Of a stretch of DNA of 64,000 bases, positions 1-10,600 are shown in pieces. Within the stretch, counting starts at the first letter, position 1; every line of letters starts with the position of its first letter. The notes beneath the pieces were generated by a model. That model was not told where the DNA came from, did no database searches, and saw nothing but the letters and a program-made list of their open reading frames with translations. A program made the position numbers and the translations under genes. This stretch comes from Mnemiopsis leidyi (lineage: Eukaryota > Ctenophora > Tentaculata > Lobata > Bolinopsidae): the NCBI GenBank assembly GCA_000226015.1, contig JH153159.1, positions 4,947 through 68,946 on the forward strand, in the 5' to 3' direction.

Positions 1-1530
1 CCCAAGTAAGCATTCAGTACTATATTCAAGACCAAGCAACTTCATGATTTTTAAAGGGTTTATTTCAACAGTCAAATATGATAGAAAATAGCCCGATTTC
101 TCGCAGATTGTAAGCTATAGTTATACCTAAAAAGCTCTATAAATTTGAGCAAAATTTAGGCAAAAATAATTTCGCAATCATGGTCGAAACCATCCCCTTC
201 CTAATCAAATATAAGCATTGAAGTCTGAAATATCATTGATAGTAGTACTTGCATGACTTCTTATCTGTTAGTCGTTATTTGTTATTGAAAAACCAATTTC
301 TCCCCTTAAGAAATAGGTTACATATTATGTAATATGTAAACGACTCCTAAGAACAGATAAAGTCAATAAATAGCACTAAAATTATGATATCAGTCAGTAT
401 CAGTCACGAGATGATGTAGCCGGCGAAAGTTTTAAAGTTAAACTTCAACTTCAGTTAGTTTGAGCCTAACATCATCTCCGAAACAGATATGCTGTGTAGG
501 TGCTGAAATCTATCTATCAAATAAAAATAGTAATAATTTTCGTCTCGGGCACCTGCTCACAGTACAACAGACCATGCCACTTCCAAGTCACGTGTTTTGT
601 TGCTCGGCTTCATATCGGATAAATCGTCTAGCTTTTACATGGAAAAAGCTCGACCAGTATAACTTAAAGAATTAACAGCTTAGTTTTCTAATGAAAGTGT
701 GTCAAATAATTTACGTTTTTGAGTAATTTTTCAAGATACTTGAATAATTTTTTGGCCCTTTCTCCTCTGGATGGAATCTTCAATTAAAAACGTTTAGCAT
801 GTGAGAAATCTTCACGAATTTACAAGCAACACTTTCTACAACTTAATTGACGCCTTAATAATAATTCCATCAATGCACTATATGCAGTGCATTTTGCAAG
901 TGTCCAGGATTTCTGAAATTAATTCCATGAAATCATACAGGGACCGCTTTGCCTTTACAATTTATTTTGCAGTTTAGGTAATATTCACTGACCTAAAACG
1001 TACGCGAGGTTGTTAGCTCGATTGAGGTAGGGCCTGTGCCACACTTTTGCATATTTCCCTAGAACCATGAGGGTGTTGAAGCGGTGTGGAGAATTCAGGG
1101 GGCATGTTGTGTATCCCTGAAAACAAGGGTTACGTTTACAAGGTATCAATAAATACAAGTGTTTTACCTTATAACTTATCTGGTATAATCATCAAGATTC
1201 ATAACGTTGTTTGTCGCACTTATCAGACAATGAGATACTTTTATTTAACCATTTTCACAGGAAATGTAACCAAATCATGAATCTAACGATATAAGACGAG
1301 AGGAATCAAGGAAGAAACGTCATCTAGGAATGAGCTGAAGTTTGAAAACATATCCAATATCATAACCGTACTATCTCCTTACCTCGAAATGTTTCCGAAC
1401 AATCTCCTGCAGGATAAGTTTAGCTCCGCAAGGTTTGTTGGCGGGTTCAGTTGAGGGAATGACTTGGTCCGGGGGCGGAGAGGCCATTCTCATCGCATAA
1501 CTTCTACATTCTCCACGCTAAATGAAGATA
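1..1530. other. Gene-free AT-rich stretch
   Basis: I see no coding region here. Open frames are short and lack family motifs or a sensible splice context. The sequence is AT-rich with scattered A and T runs. The only structured item is a perfect palindrome at 318-339, listed separately. Confidence 0.6.
318..339. repeat. Short perfect palindrome
   Basis: Two 10-base arms (TTACATATTA and TAATATGTAA) flank a 2-base centre. In AT-rich DNA a palindrome of this length can occur by chance. No function is claimed. Confidence 0.5.
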
Positions 1531-1631
1531 CAGTAAAAGCTCTATTTACCGTGCCTCTATTTACCGTGACCATCGATTCACCGGGCCTTCTCCCTTTCCC
1601 CCTCGAGGACCGGTAAATAGAGGTTTTACTG
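1531..1631. mobile_element. Short element with pogo/Tigger-like terminal inverted repeats
   Basis: A 101-base unit begins at 1531 and ends at 1631 with 21-base terminal inverted repeats (1531-1551 and 1611-1631) that differ at one position. Read inward from the right, the end starts CAGTAAAACCTCTATTTACC. This resembles the CAGT...AACCTC...CCG ends of pogo/Tigger elements of the Tc1/mariner superfamily. The left flank is TA, as expected for the target of that superfamily, but the right flank is CA, so the TA duplication is decayed or the boundary is slightly off. The inner part of the left repeat is duplicated in tandem (15-base units at 1540-1554 and 1555-1569). There is no coding capacity, so it would be a non-autonomous MITE. 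The family call is inference from the ends only. Confidence 0.6.
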
Positions 1632-1872
1632 CAATTGTTTAAGAATAATATATAATTCATCAAGTCTAGACCTGCAATCACAAATAAATTTACATTCTCT
1701 ATAACTGAGACATATGAATAAAAGACCCGCGTTTGGGGAAATTGGGAATTGGGGAATTAACCAACTGGGTAAAAGTTCCACTCGGCAGATTCCCCGGAGT
1801 ACTGTGTAAAGGCAGGTGACATGTGGTATTGGTATTGGTATTTGCACATAATGTTAAACATATTGCATTCCA

Positions 1873-2195
1873 ACGATTATGGAGAAAAAGAGTGCAGATT
1901 GGCACACATGATTTCGACATCTGGTTACAATCAAACTAAAGATGGCCAAACTGGCACAACAATAAGATCGTATTCAAATAATCATTTATCCCATTCCGAC
2001 TTGCGACCAGCGAACCTTGAAATTTTTCAGGTACGGTGGTTCCAAAACAAGTTTGATATGGTTTATTGGTTGCAAAAAAAATGATTTTTTTTCTAAATAT
2101 ACTCAGTTGTATGGTGCTAGTTAAGCCATTTTCAGTCTTATTGTAAGCAGATGTTGACATATGTGCCAATCTGCCCCTTTTCGCTTCATAATCGT
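1873..2195. mobile_element. Inverted-repeat (foldback/MITE-like) element with arms of about 90 bases
   Basis: The left arm (about 1873-1965) and the reverse complement of the right arm (about 2108-2195) align over nearly 90 bases at roughly three-quarters identity, with a few small indels. Both ends read ACGATTATG inward, and both arms carry GCAGATTGGCACA close to the end. Open frames on the two strands mirror each other: AHM-ISTSGYNQT on plus and AHM-STSAYNKT on minus. That follows from the inverted repeat and is not evidence of genes. The two-base flanks are CA on each side, so a 2-base duplication is possible but weak. I do not recognise the family. The 140-base centre has no obvious content. 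It lies about 340 bases upstream of the receptor gene start. Confidence 0.6.
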
Positions 2196-2538
2196 CAGTA
2201 AATCGGACGAAACTTTTACAAAATCGAATAATTGTTAGTACTCAGCTTCATTAGTCCCTGATACTTCGTAGACTTCGTGAATTTCATGAGATGCTCGATC
2301 ATTTTAGAATCGTTTGGCCAGACAATTTTCTTTACAACGTAAGGAAGCTTTTAAATCCTCTACGATCATGGGCTCTTTGATTAAAATTGATTATGATAAA
2401 TCTATGTGAGTTCAAGTTGAAATTTATTTTTTTGATATATTATTTATTGGCTGACTTGTGTTCGATAAATTAGAATTAGATTGTTTGGTCGCAGGTTGGA
2501 CTCTCACAAGGCATAGATTATATACTAATTTCTCTAGA
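2196..2538. other. Presumed 5' flank or UTR of the receptor gene
   Basis: This AT-rich stretch lies between the inverted-repeat element and the receptor start codon. The receptor frame stays open back to about 2458 but has no ATG before 2539. A pyrimidine-rich sequence ending TTTGGTCGCAG at 2494 could be a splice acceptor for a 5' UTR exon. No core promoter element is clear. Confidence 0.3.
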
Positions 2539-3450
2539 ATGAATATCCCGATTGAAAATGATATGAAAAGCAGTCATGTTAAAGATGTGATAAGAGTTGT
2601 TGCTATCTTCAGTGGTGTTATAGCAGCCTTGGGAACATTAACTAATTTCGTCTCCTTGTCTTACTTCATCAAAAAATGTGAAGAAGGTGTCAGTCGGCGA
2701 CTTTTCATCCTGCTCAATATATTTGATTTATTGGTCTGTGTGTCCGAAGTCCCCTCCCTTTTGCTGTATAATTGTCAAAATAAGGATATTTGTGGAAACA
2801 AGAAATTTCCCTTCACAGCGAGCCTTTCTGTGCTTGAAGTTTCTATCGAGAGTACAGGGTTCGCAACATGTCTTCTAGGTGTAACAAGAGTCATCTCAGT
2901 ATGCTTCCCCTTTTACCAGATAAATGGAAAAGCTTTGAACGTTGCAATAGCAATTTTCATTGGTCAGGCGATCTTTATGGCGCTCCTACGTTTTTACTTC
3001 TTCTACGTTGATTTTTCAAAGCTACATCATCATGCAGGGTTGGACAGCAGTGTGATGATGATACTTCTCACAATATTCATTGTAATAAACACCACTTCAA
3101 GCATTCTGTTATCCTGGAAACTGCAGAAAGACGTGACACGTGTTGGACACAATATCCAGGAATCATCCACGAGGAAGACAAAAATGAGAGCTACTGTCAC
3201 TGTTCTTATCGTATCTGGATTTTTCCTCTTCCTCAATATCTTCTTTGGGATCGCTCTCTACTTGCTGATGTATGTTGATGGCTTGACTACAAATGAATAT
3301 GTGTTCGCAGTTTTGGCTATTTGGCTGGCAATACCTCTAAATTCGGCCGTGAACCCGCTTATCTTCTTTCTCAGAAAAAGGGAAATGAGAGAATATGTTA
3401 AACAATTACCACAGGCACTTCGGAGGAGCATTTTTGCAAATCCCAATTGA
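2539..3450 (+). CDS. Rhodopsin-like (class A) G-protein-coupled receptor, single exon, orphan
   Basis: Predicted plasma-membrane receptor of 303 residues, intronless, starting at the first ATG in a frame that is open further upstream. Seven hydrophobic segments fall at about residues 17-44, 55-78, 95-125, 134-156, 171-195, 216-244 and 253-278. Class A landmarks are visible: N36 in TM1 (GTLTN), D63 in TM2 (NIFDLLV), R117 at the end of TM3 and N272-P273 in TM7. Two are altered. The DRY motif reads TRV (116-118), and NPxxY reads NPLIF, with F276 in place of tyrosine. The C-tail is short (about 25 residues) and basic, with no cysteine for palmitoylation. N-terminal glycosylation sites are not obvious. 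The ligand cannot be inferred. Length is usual for a small invertebrate orphan receptor. The degenerate motifs could mean a lineage-specific receptor or relaxed selection, but the frame is intact. Confidence 0.85.
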   Translation: MNIPIENDMKSSHVKDVIRVVAIFSGVIAALGTLTNFVSLSYFIKKCEEGVSRRLFILLNIFDLLVCVSEVPSLLLYNCQNKDICGNKKFPFTASLSVLEVSIESTGFATCLLGVTRVISVCFPFYQINGKALNVAIAIFIGQAIFMALLRFYFFYVDFSKLHHHAGLDSSVMMILLTIFIVINTTSSILLSWKLQKDVTRVGHNIQESSTRKTKMRATVTVLIVSGFFLFLNIFFGIALYLLMYVDGLTTNEYVFAVLAIWLAIPLNSAVNPLIFFLRKREMREYVKQLPQALRRSIFANPN

Positions 3451-6400
3451 CTTTTTACCTTTTAAAACATTCACTAAGTGATGTAAAACTGGTTTGTCTC
3501 TACTACCGATGTCTAACTCACTGGTCTGCCAGTGCAACCATGGAACAGGCTGGCATAGAACTTAAAAGACACGAATGGAAATTATTTAGAGGAAGACTTA
3601 TCTAATTTAGAAACGGTCTGCATGCTGGGCATATGGGAACATCGCAACTCGCCAACTCTTTTCTTCTTCATTAGGAGATGCAACAAACTGACCAAGTCTT
3701 ATATAATAGCTGACGAACTATTTCATCTAGCTCGACATTTGACAACAACACAATCTTCGAACATCGGGGTATGTCTCTGTGGGATGCAATTAAAGATATT
3801 GATAATGTTGACAGTTGAGGAAAAAGAGGGGCGTCCCTTGCTACGGATCTTGAGAAAATGCACAGCTAGGCTGATCCGTTAATTTTCTGTAAGTGAGTCA
3901 TGAGTATATCCAGCAGCTGCTACACTTACTTCTTAATTTCTACATAGAGTTAGACTGTCTCGATTAGTGCTGATCTTTACCTAACCTTCTAGACTTCGGA
4001 GGAAAGTTGAGTTTTGGAGATCAAAAGTAAATCAGACCAAAACAAAACGAATGCATGATGATTTTTACTGATTGGGAAAAATTTTCCTATATATCTAGTT
4101 GCATATTTTTCATAAACTTATAGGTTTATTGTAAGTATGATTTGGCATCCGAAAACTTTGGGTAAAATCACGTAAACTTTTTAAGAAAATGTTACCGTCA
4201 CATTTAATTAACGAAAAAAGATCAGTTTGCTGTCTTCCCACTCGCCCTGGGTACTGCAAGGTATTAACTGCAAAAACAAGCTAGCTAGAGACTGGACCAA
4301 CCCTTCATTTTCAAATGAAATTAAGTAATTATGAATGCAATGCAGCGCGATAACAAACAGTAACAATAAGCAATTTCCAGAAAGCAAACGACCGATGGAT
4401 TGAGAAATCAGAGAATATTTTAACATGCAGCAAAGCGGAGCGCAGGTGCAGAAAGCGTGCATATCAGAAATAACAAAGCCGACATCCATTCACCGTTTAA
4501 TCAGCTATCGTAGAGTTGAAAAACTTGAGTTTTTAGAGAGCTGGTGATTCAGTACGCCAATAAAACTCTATGTTTTTTAATTAAATACAACAATAGCGAG
4601 AAAACAGCTACTAGTACTAGAAAACTAAAGCTGCAACTGCATTGTAATTGTGGTTGCTAGCTATACTTATCGTCACATAGGTTAGAGATGAACATCATGG
4701 CGAAGAAACGTTCATATTTCCTTAGAGGAATGTTAAACAGTACTAATTCTACAATGTTTGTTCTTTTTATGAATCGCGTTAAAACGCAAGCAATGAAACT
4801 AGACAGTAGTCAGTCGTTACCTAAGTACTACAATCACGATGCTCATGCTTATATTCTTGTACAAGTACTAGAAGTCAGCTCGAGTTCAACAAAACCATCT
4901 TTTCTGGGATAACAAGCAAAGTGGGGGACCCCCGCAGGGATATAGTAATCAGTGCAGGTGCTGATTGTGTGGGGTGTGTGGATTGTACTGTACAGAGGGT
5001 AGAATACACAGGAGTGGGAGTACTGAGTAGTAGTACTTCACCGTAAATGTTGCTATAACGTAGTACCTATAACTTACTTCGTATATAACGTACTACGTAT
5101 AAAACGTACTACAAATAGTCAGATCTCGTTCCACACAGCTTCACTTTCAGATGGGGAATGATTTCTAACTTAAGTGGTGCAGTATAAGTTAGGATACTAC
5201 TCTTGGCCAGCTAGCGTGCTGTTAGAAACTGATATCATTGACTTTGAGGAATGAATGATGTAAATGTGCCCACATTAAACCAGATAAAAGTAATAGTAAT
5301 AGTAAAATAAAGCAGTATCTATTCTCATCCCTTTCTCATCCGTTCAAGACATCCTCTACTCCTCAGACTGCATTCAAGCTTAGATTGTTATCTTACTGCA
5401 CAGGCCTCATATTTTTATTTTGATGTATTAAAGCCTCAAATTGTGTAAACATTATCCAATAACCGAAGGCGGTGTCCATGTTTTCACATCTTTAATTTAA
5501 AAATACTTATCTTAATATTTATATCAGTGCTGCCATTTGTCAGGAACAGGGCCACAGTTGGAGACGAATGATATTTCTAATGCTCACAAATCTGTTAGAA
5601 AACATAAAAATCAAACTTCATCTACCACAATACAATTAGACGTTTTAATTCGCTGGTCGAAAATGCACCCCTGTTTTGTTTAGCCCTCAAGGTTCAGGGA
5701 CGAGTATTCATCCATCTGCATCGACCGTCGTGACCATATGTTGGGTTTCTTAACTACCCACTACCTTAACCACAAGAACCGATGTTTAAGGTAAATTAGC
5801 TCAATATCACATAATAGCGGCCATGATGGTAAAAGCTTACAAACGGTTTGCAAATATATTTACGATAATCGCTTATTATGATAATTAAACTCTATTTATA
5901 TTGCTGTTCTATAGAGAAGGTTTATTAATTAATACTGTTTGTCATTGAAGTCAAGGTCATTATAGTGATTGACTGTTGTAAACTTCAGGTTAAGAATAAG
6001 TCAACTTCACTTTTCAAGACTCGATGAGCATAGGGAAGCTCTCGCGTATTATTTACAAATTTACTGCGATGAAACTAACAAAGCTCCAAGAACACTTTGT
6101 TAGCAAAAGAGTCTTCTTTTTACTTTTGTAGTCAGTTTCATAATAAAAACAATTTCTTGCCAATAAGATCTGATTGCGATGAAAGCGATGTAAGCTTATT
6201 CTCTTATTCAAATTCAATAACGCTCCCAATAAATATTAATTACTTATCCATAAAATGCAGCGAAGACCATCCGAATGATCTCGATCAAACGGAGCAAACC
6301 AAAAAATGCAAGAATTCATGGTTGAATCAAGGGTTACTTGAATATTAAAAAACCGCATTTAATGACGAATGATTAAAAGCTAGAATAGACGAAAACGAGA

Positions 6401-6588
6401 GGAATTTGTGGAGTGATGCTATGTTCATGATAATATATGCTATGCTGTGTACAGTGTCTGTATATAATTAGGGACGTAGAACTAGACAAGACAATACACT
6501 GATAAAATGAACAGGTAAACATTTCACTGCACGTTTCACTATAAGAATTCCTTACAACCGGTTTAATAATTTAACCATCTCGTCCTTG
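3451..6588. other. Gene-poor stretch downstream of the receptor
   Basis: I find no recognisable exon here. It holds AT-rich sequence, GT/AC-rich words near 4.9-5.1 kb and the small tandem repeat at 5054-5113. The 3' end of the receptor transcript must lie here, but there is no AATAAA close to the stop; the first clear one (about 4557) is over 1 kb away. Confidence 0.5.
5054..5113. repeat. Short degenerate tandem repeat (14-16 bases, 4 units)
   Basis: Four adjacent units start at 5054, 5068, 5082 and 5098, each of the form TATAACGTACTACG with differences. The first carries the arrangement GTAGTAC instead of GTACTAC. It lies in non-coding DNA and no role is evident. Confidence 0.6.
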
Positions 6589-6660
6589 ATTGGCGACAGG
6601 TTGGATCAACGCCGCGCTGATAGCGCGCGTTGATTGGTTGAGTACAAGTCACGTGACTAC
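6589..6660. promoter_or_regulatory. Candidate regulatory module: two ATTGG boxes and GTCACGTGAC
   Basis: Two ATTGG (inverted CCAAT) words at about 6589 and 6632 are followed by the full palindrome GTCACGTGAC (core CACGTG at 6650-6655). The local sequence is richer in CpG than its flanks, with repeated GCGCG words. CCAAT boxes bind NF-Y and CACGTG binds bHLH-ZIP proteins such as USF, MITF/TFE or MAX. Which factor acts here, and on which gene, is unknown. No start site or transcript can be assigned. Confidence 0.35.
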
Positions 6661-9600
6661 ATTAACAGCTGATTCACGCGCCGCGTGTAATACACAGAAC
6701 ATCGATTCCTTACATTCATGCGTAATAAGATAATACTTTGTACTTTCTGGTATGCTCACCATTTTTCACTGGCATTTTCAAGTATTCATTGCAGATCGTT
6801 TTGTTGAAGTTGAAACTAGCACCCTTGCCAAGTTGCGGACGTTGGGAATTATATATTAAGTGTGAAAAAATTCTTCAGTTTTAAATAGGTTATACCGATG
6901 TTATTCAATTGTCTCAACATAGCTGTTATTCATATTTTCTTCATAGCTGACGCAGCGGGGGCCGGGGTACGTTGCAGTTAGAATTCTGAATTGCTTCCAA
7001 CATCATACAAGTAACTAGCTACAAGCTTTGGCCGCTTTTACTATAAATAGTAAATTCGTTATTCGCAATGTTCTTATATTTGCAGTTTGTCCCTTCTCAC
7101 TTTCTCAGCTCTTTGAAATTAATTTAAATCTAGCTCTTTGTAATTAATTTGTATTTAGACGAGTTTATGGAATCCTATCATGTTCATTGTTCAAATAGCC
7201 TGACTATTCAGTAATCATTTATCATAGAAAACACTCTAATACGTCTTGTTCCGGGTAAAAGTTGATACTTATCCGTTGTCAAGATGATTCAAAATAGTCG
7301 GCAGATAGTTGGCAGATCCATTCCAACCGTCCATAGGATCATAGTTCTATAGTTTAGGATATCTCGTAGCGAGTACTACTTATACCATTTACCATCCTTA
7401 TTATTGCAGATCATAGCTCCAATATAACAACGATATCTCATGTTCCGAGGTACTATTTGTGAAACTTCCTCACTATTTATGAAACGCGGAACCACTGAAA
7501 CTCCGTGTTGAGTAGCCAGATTCACTGTCAATAGGCGGACAACGGTCCGCTTTGTAATATCTTCAAGCTCGTGATCTGTGTTAATGTGTATCGTCGCACT
7601 GTGAGGGCAACTTCGTCCGCGGTAGGAGAGCGTTTTACAAATATTTTGTACTTTCTAGAAGTGTATTTGTGAGAATGTGAGATAGATTTTAAATAGGGGA
7701 TGATGGGATATTATTACATGAATCATTTATTGTAAGTCTCGGCCATTGCATCACAAATGATGTAAAATATTATCCTGGTTTTTCGATTTCTCATTATTCG
7801 GAAATGTCGCCGCTATTCGTTTAAGCACCAATATAGGATGAAATATTTTCAGCACTAGATATGATATGAATTTTAAGGTGCGTAAATGACTTCAAAGTTT
7901 ATACGGACGTTAATGGTCTTAATGACGGCGAGCAGCTTAATATGGCTATAATTTAGGGTCCATATGACATACTAAAAAAGCAAGATGTTAAAAGTTTTCA
8001 ATTCCCGTAAGGTTAAGTCTTCATTCGGTATTTCGGCGTTTTCGTTCTCTCAATTGAAATAAAACATCTTATTAACTTTCTAAATTTCCGCATGCAAACG
8101 GAATTTTGGAAAATTAAGATGCTTTATTTCGATTAAAAGGAAGACCAAACATGTTTTCCTTTGTCAAATAGCCATCAAACGACAAGAATTGCGGCCACTA
8201 TTTTCGGTGTTAAGTAGTAAGCAACCGCCTTATTTCCTGTCCCTGGCAAATTAAAACACACTTTTGTATAAATTATGACAGATTAGCTTTAACGATCTAT
8301 ATTGAACAGCTTAAAAGACATTGTCAGTTACTGAATCAGAATGCACGGGTGATCGTTTTTGACGAACCTCGTGATCTTGGATCGATTTTTCACCTTTGTC
8401 CAATGAAAACGTCGGTCCGTACTCGAAGTGACACGCTGAACAGAATCGGTCCTAAGTGCGCCTTGTTTTCAATCGAGGACTTCTTACGAGATTTCATTCG
8501 CACCGTACGTTCACTTTCCCGCGAGTCCGTTTAAGGATAACTGCGCCCTGTCCATTTATTTTTGGACTTTGAGTTTTATTTCACCCATCTTCTCAGTCCG
8601 AGATTTATAAAAATTGGACCAATTGTTCAAAGGGCGTTATCTGCACTAAAATTTTTTGCGTGAAAGAGTTTTATAGTTCGAACTTTGAATAATTGTCAAA
8701 TTTGGAATCTATCATTCACGAGTCCGCGGCCTCTTCTGTCATTTAAGAAATCCAACTTTTAGCTTAAGCTTGTATACGCATTTTCAACCATGCCTCCACG
8801 ATTATTATGGCACAGGACGGAAAAAAATACAAATTTATTTGCACCAGTATTCTTGTAGTTGAAATGTCTTTACCCTACATTCTTATAGCTTTATAGCTAA
8901 AGTAGCTCTACAATCTATTCATACAGTTGAACTGTCACTTACAAAATGACGTGTTTTAGCTACACACAGCGAAGCTAGAATAAGTTGTCTGGCAAAGAGA
9001 AAAGTTCATGTCAGCCCATCATTTGCGGTCAAATCCTCCTAGGGTTAACCGGATGTGACACATTTCAAACCTGCAAGCTCACCTCAAAGACAAAAGTACA
9101 AAAGTACAAAATTCGCGTCGGTGTTTTTAGTTTGATCTGCTCTGCCATGAGAAGTACACTGGACGACGGAATCTGAATCAAAGTCTGAGATATCTAGATT
9201 ATCAACAACTTGTTTGTTTGATTTGTTTCTGTTACACATCTATAGAGATTATTATCAATTTTTTGCCTGATTTGTCTCGGTTGACTTTGTTTCTGAGTGT
9301 CCAAGCGAGAGTACAGTGTTTTCTAGACTAAGCTGCTTTTCTGGGTCCATTCACGATTTTCTTGATAGGCGATAATTATTTTCATCATCACGCTTATCAG
9401 TTCATCATCTCATGATCTAACTTCTCCTTAGTTGAAACGTGTATCTCTTTCTCCGTTTCTAAAACTAACATTTTACTCCGTACATTGACGAACAGTTCTG
9501 TCATATTCAAAGTGGTGAAGGTTTTGTTTAGTTGCCCGCACTTTTGATTAACACTTCAACTTCGTGGCATTAATTATTTTACGGTCGTGTCTCGAAACAT

Positions 9601-10433
9601 ATTTCATTTTGTGTTATAATTAGCATCGTTTCTTCCACCACTCCTTATGCAGGAGCTGAACAAATCTATAATTATTTCTTTTCCCCGGATTTAGACGGTC
9701 GAACGAGACGAGGTTTATTGTAAATGTTACGGAGCTATTCAGCCGCTCTAATACACTGTCTATATTCATGTGTACCACATCTTACATTGACCTCTTTGAG
9801 AAGTTTGAAGTGGAACTTTTTCTCTATTCTGTTCACTGTTGTTTTGAGACAGGATTAAATCACCGAGAAGTCAACTTACTGTACTAAAACTACCTCTTGA
9901 TTCTATCGAATCGCGTTGGAGAACTTAAACCTGAAGAGTATTATTAGCACGTCGAAGTTTTTGCCTGCGAGAAATATATTAACTTATTGAGTACTAATGC
10001 TTTTTAATCACGGAATAGTGGTGTAGAATATTAACACATTGAAATATGTTTTATAAAAAATATCATTCTTGGACAGTGTACATAATAAGTTCGCTCAGAC
10101 AAAGCTCTGAGAATGTCTAAAAGCCAGTTTGGCTTATGGGTAGCTTCCTTTGTCAAACATTTCATGAAAAAGTATGAGACCTTTACTTCTAATCCATATT
10201 TTGATCAGTTAGAATTTAATTGATAGTTTAAATTGTTCTCTAGAACATATAATCAAATCTATTAAGTTTTTCATAAGTTGGATACCTGTGAGAACAACAG
10301 TGAAACCTGACTGTCCATCAAACCGCTTTAACATCCTAAAATCGTGTCTTTAGTTTCAACCCTCGAACAAAGACCCTGACCGTTGTTCGGAGGTTTGCAC
10401 ATCAGTCACTTCCTCTATTTAGCTCGTTCAGAC
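6661..10433. other. Gene-poor AT-rich stretch
   Basis: No supported coding region. It contains a 19-base near-duplicate (AGCTCTTTG-A/T-AATTAATTT at 7107-7125 and 7132-7150) and the stem-loop at 8052-8134. The rest looks like ordinary AT-rich intergenic sequence. Confidence 0.5.
8052..8134. repeat. Imperfect inverted repeat / stem-loop
   Basis: The left arm (8052-8090) and right arm (8099-8134) are reverse complements at roughly 80 percent over about 36 bases, around an 8-base loop. Shared blocks include GAAATAAA, CATCTTA and the inner TTCCG/CGGAA. It may be a small foldback element or a chance AT-rich hairpin. I see no target duplication. Confidence 0.5.
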
Positions 10434-10600
10434 CACGTGATTTTCTTCCTTACATCTCATTGGTCAGTTCCAGCCACGTGACCAAGCTCGCTGAGTCTTA
10501 CTGGTCTCCATGTTCTGACAGTGAAGGTTTGACAGTGGTTGCTAGGTGATGTGTTACGGACCGTGTTGTCACGTGTTTTACAGAGCTACTGAGAGTTCAG
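10434..10600. promoter_or_regulatory. Candidate regulatory module: three CACGTG boxes, ATTGG and an X-box-like word
   Basis: CACGTG cores lie at 10434-10439, 10475-10480 and 10570-10575, two of them as CCACGTGA(C). An ATTGG box is near 10459. The word GGTTGCTAGGTGATG near 10540 resembles a degenerate RFX X-box. No adjacent gene is recognised, so this could be a promoter of an unseen transcript, an enhancer, or part of the window-wide palindrome excess. Confidence 0.3.

Noticed and set aside
1821-2084. A plus-strand frame with VRWFQNKF, similar to the WFQNRR of homeodomain helix 3
   Set aside because: There is no upstream homeodomain sequence, and the frame runs through the inverted-repeat element. 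The match is a short coincidence.
6097-6348. A frame ending KNSWLNQGLLEY, reminiscent of the linker between endonuclease and reverse transcriptase in some LINEs
   Set aside because: Only about a dozen residues look similar, and neither flanking domain can be seen.
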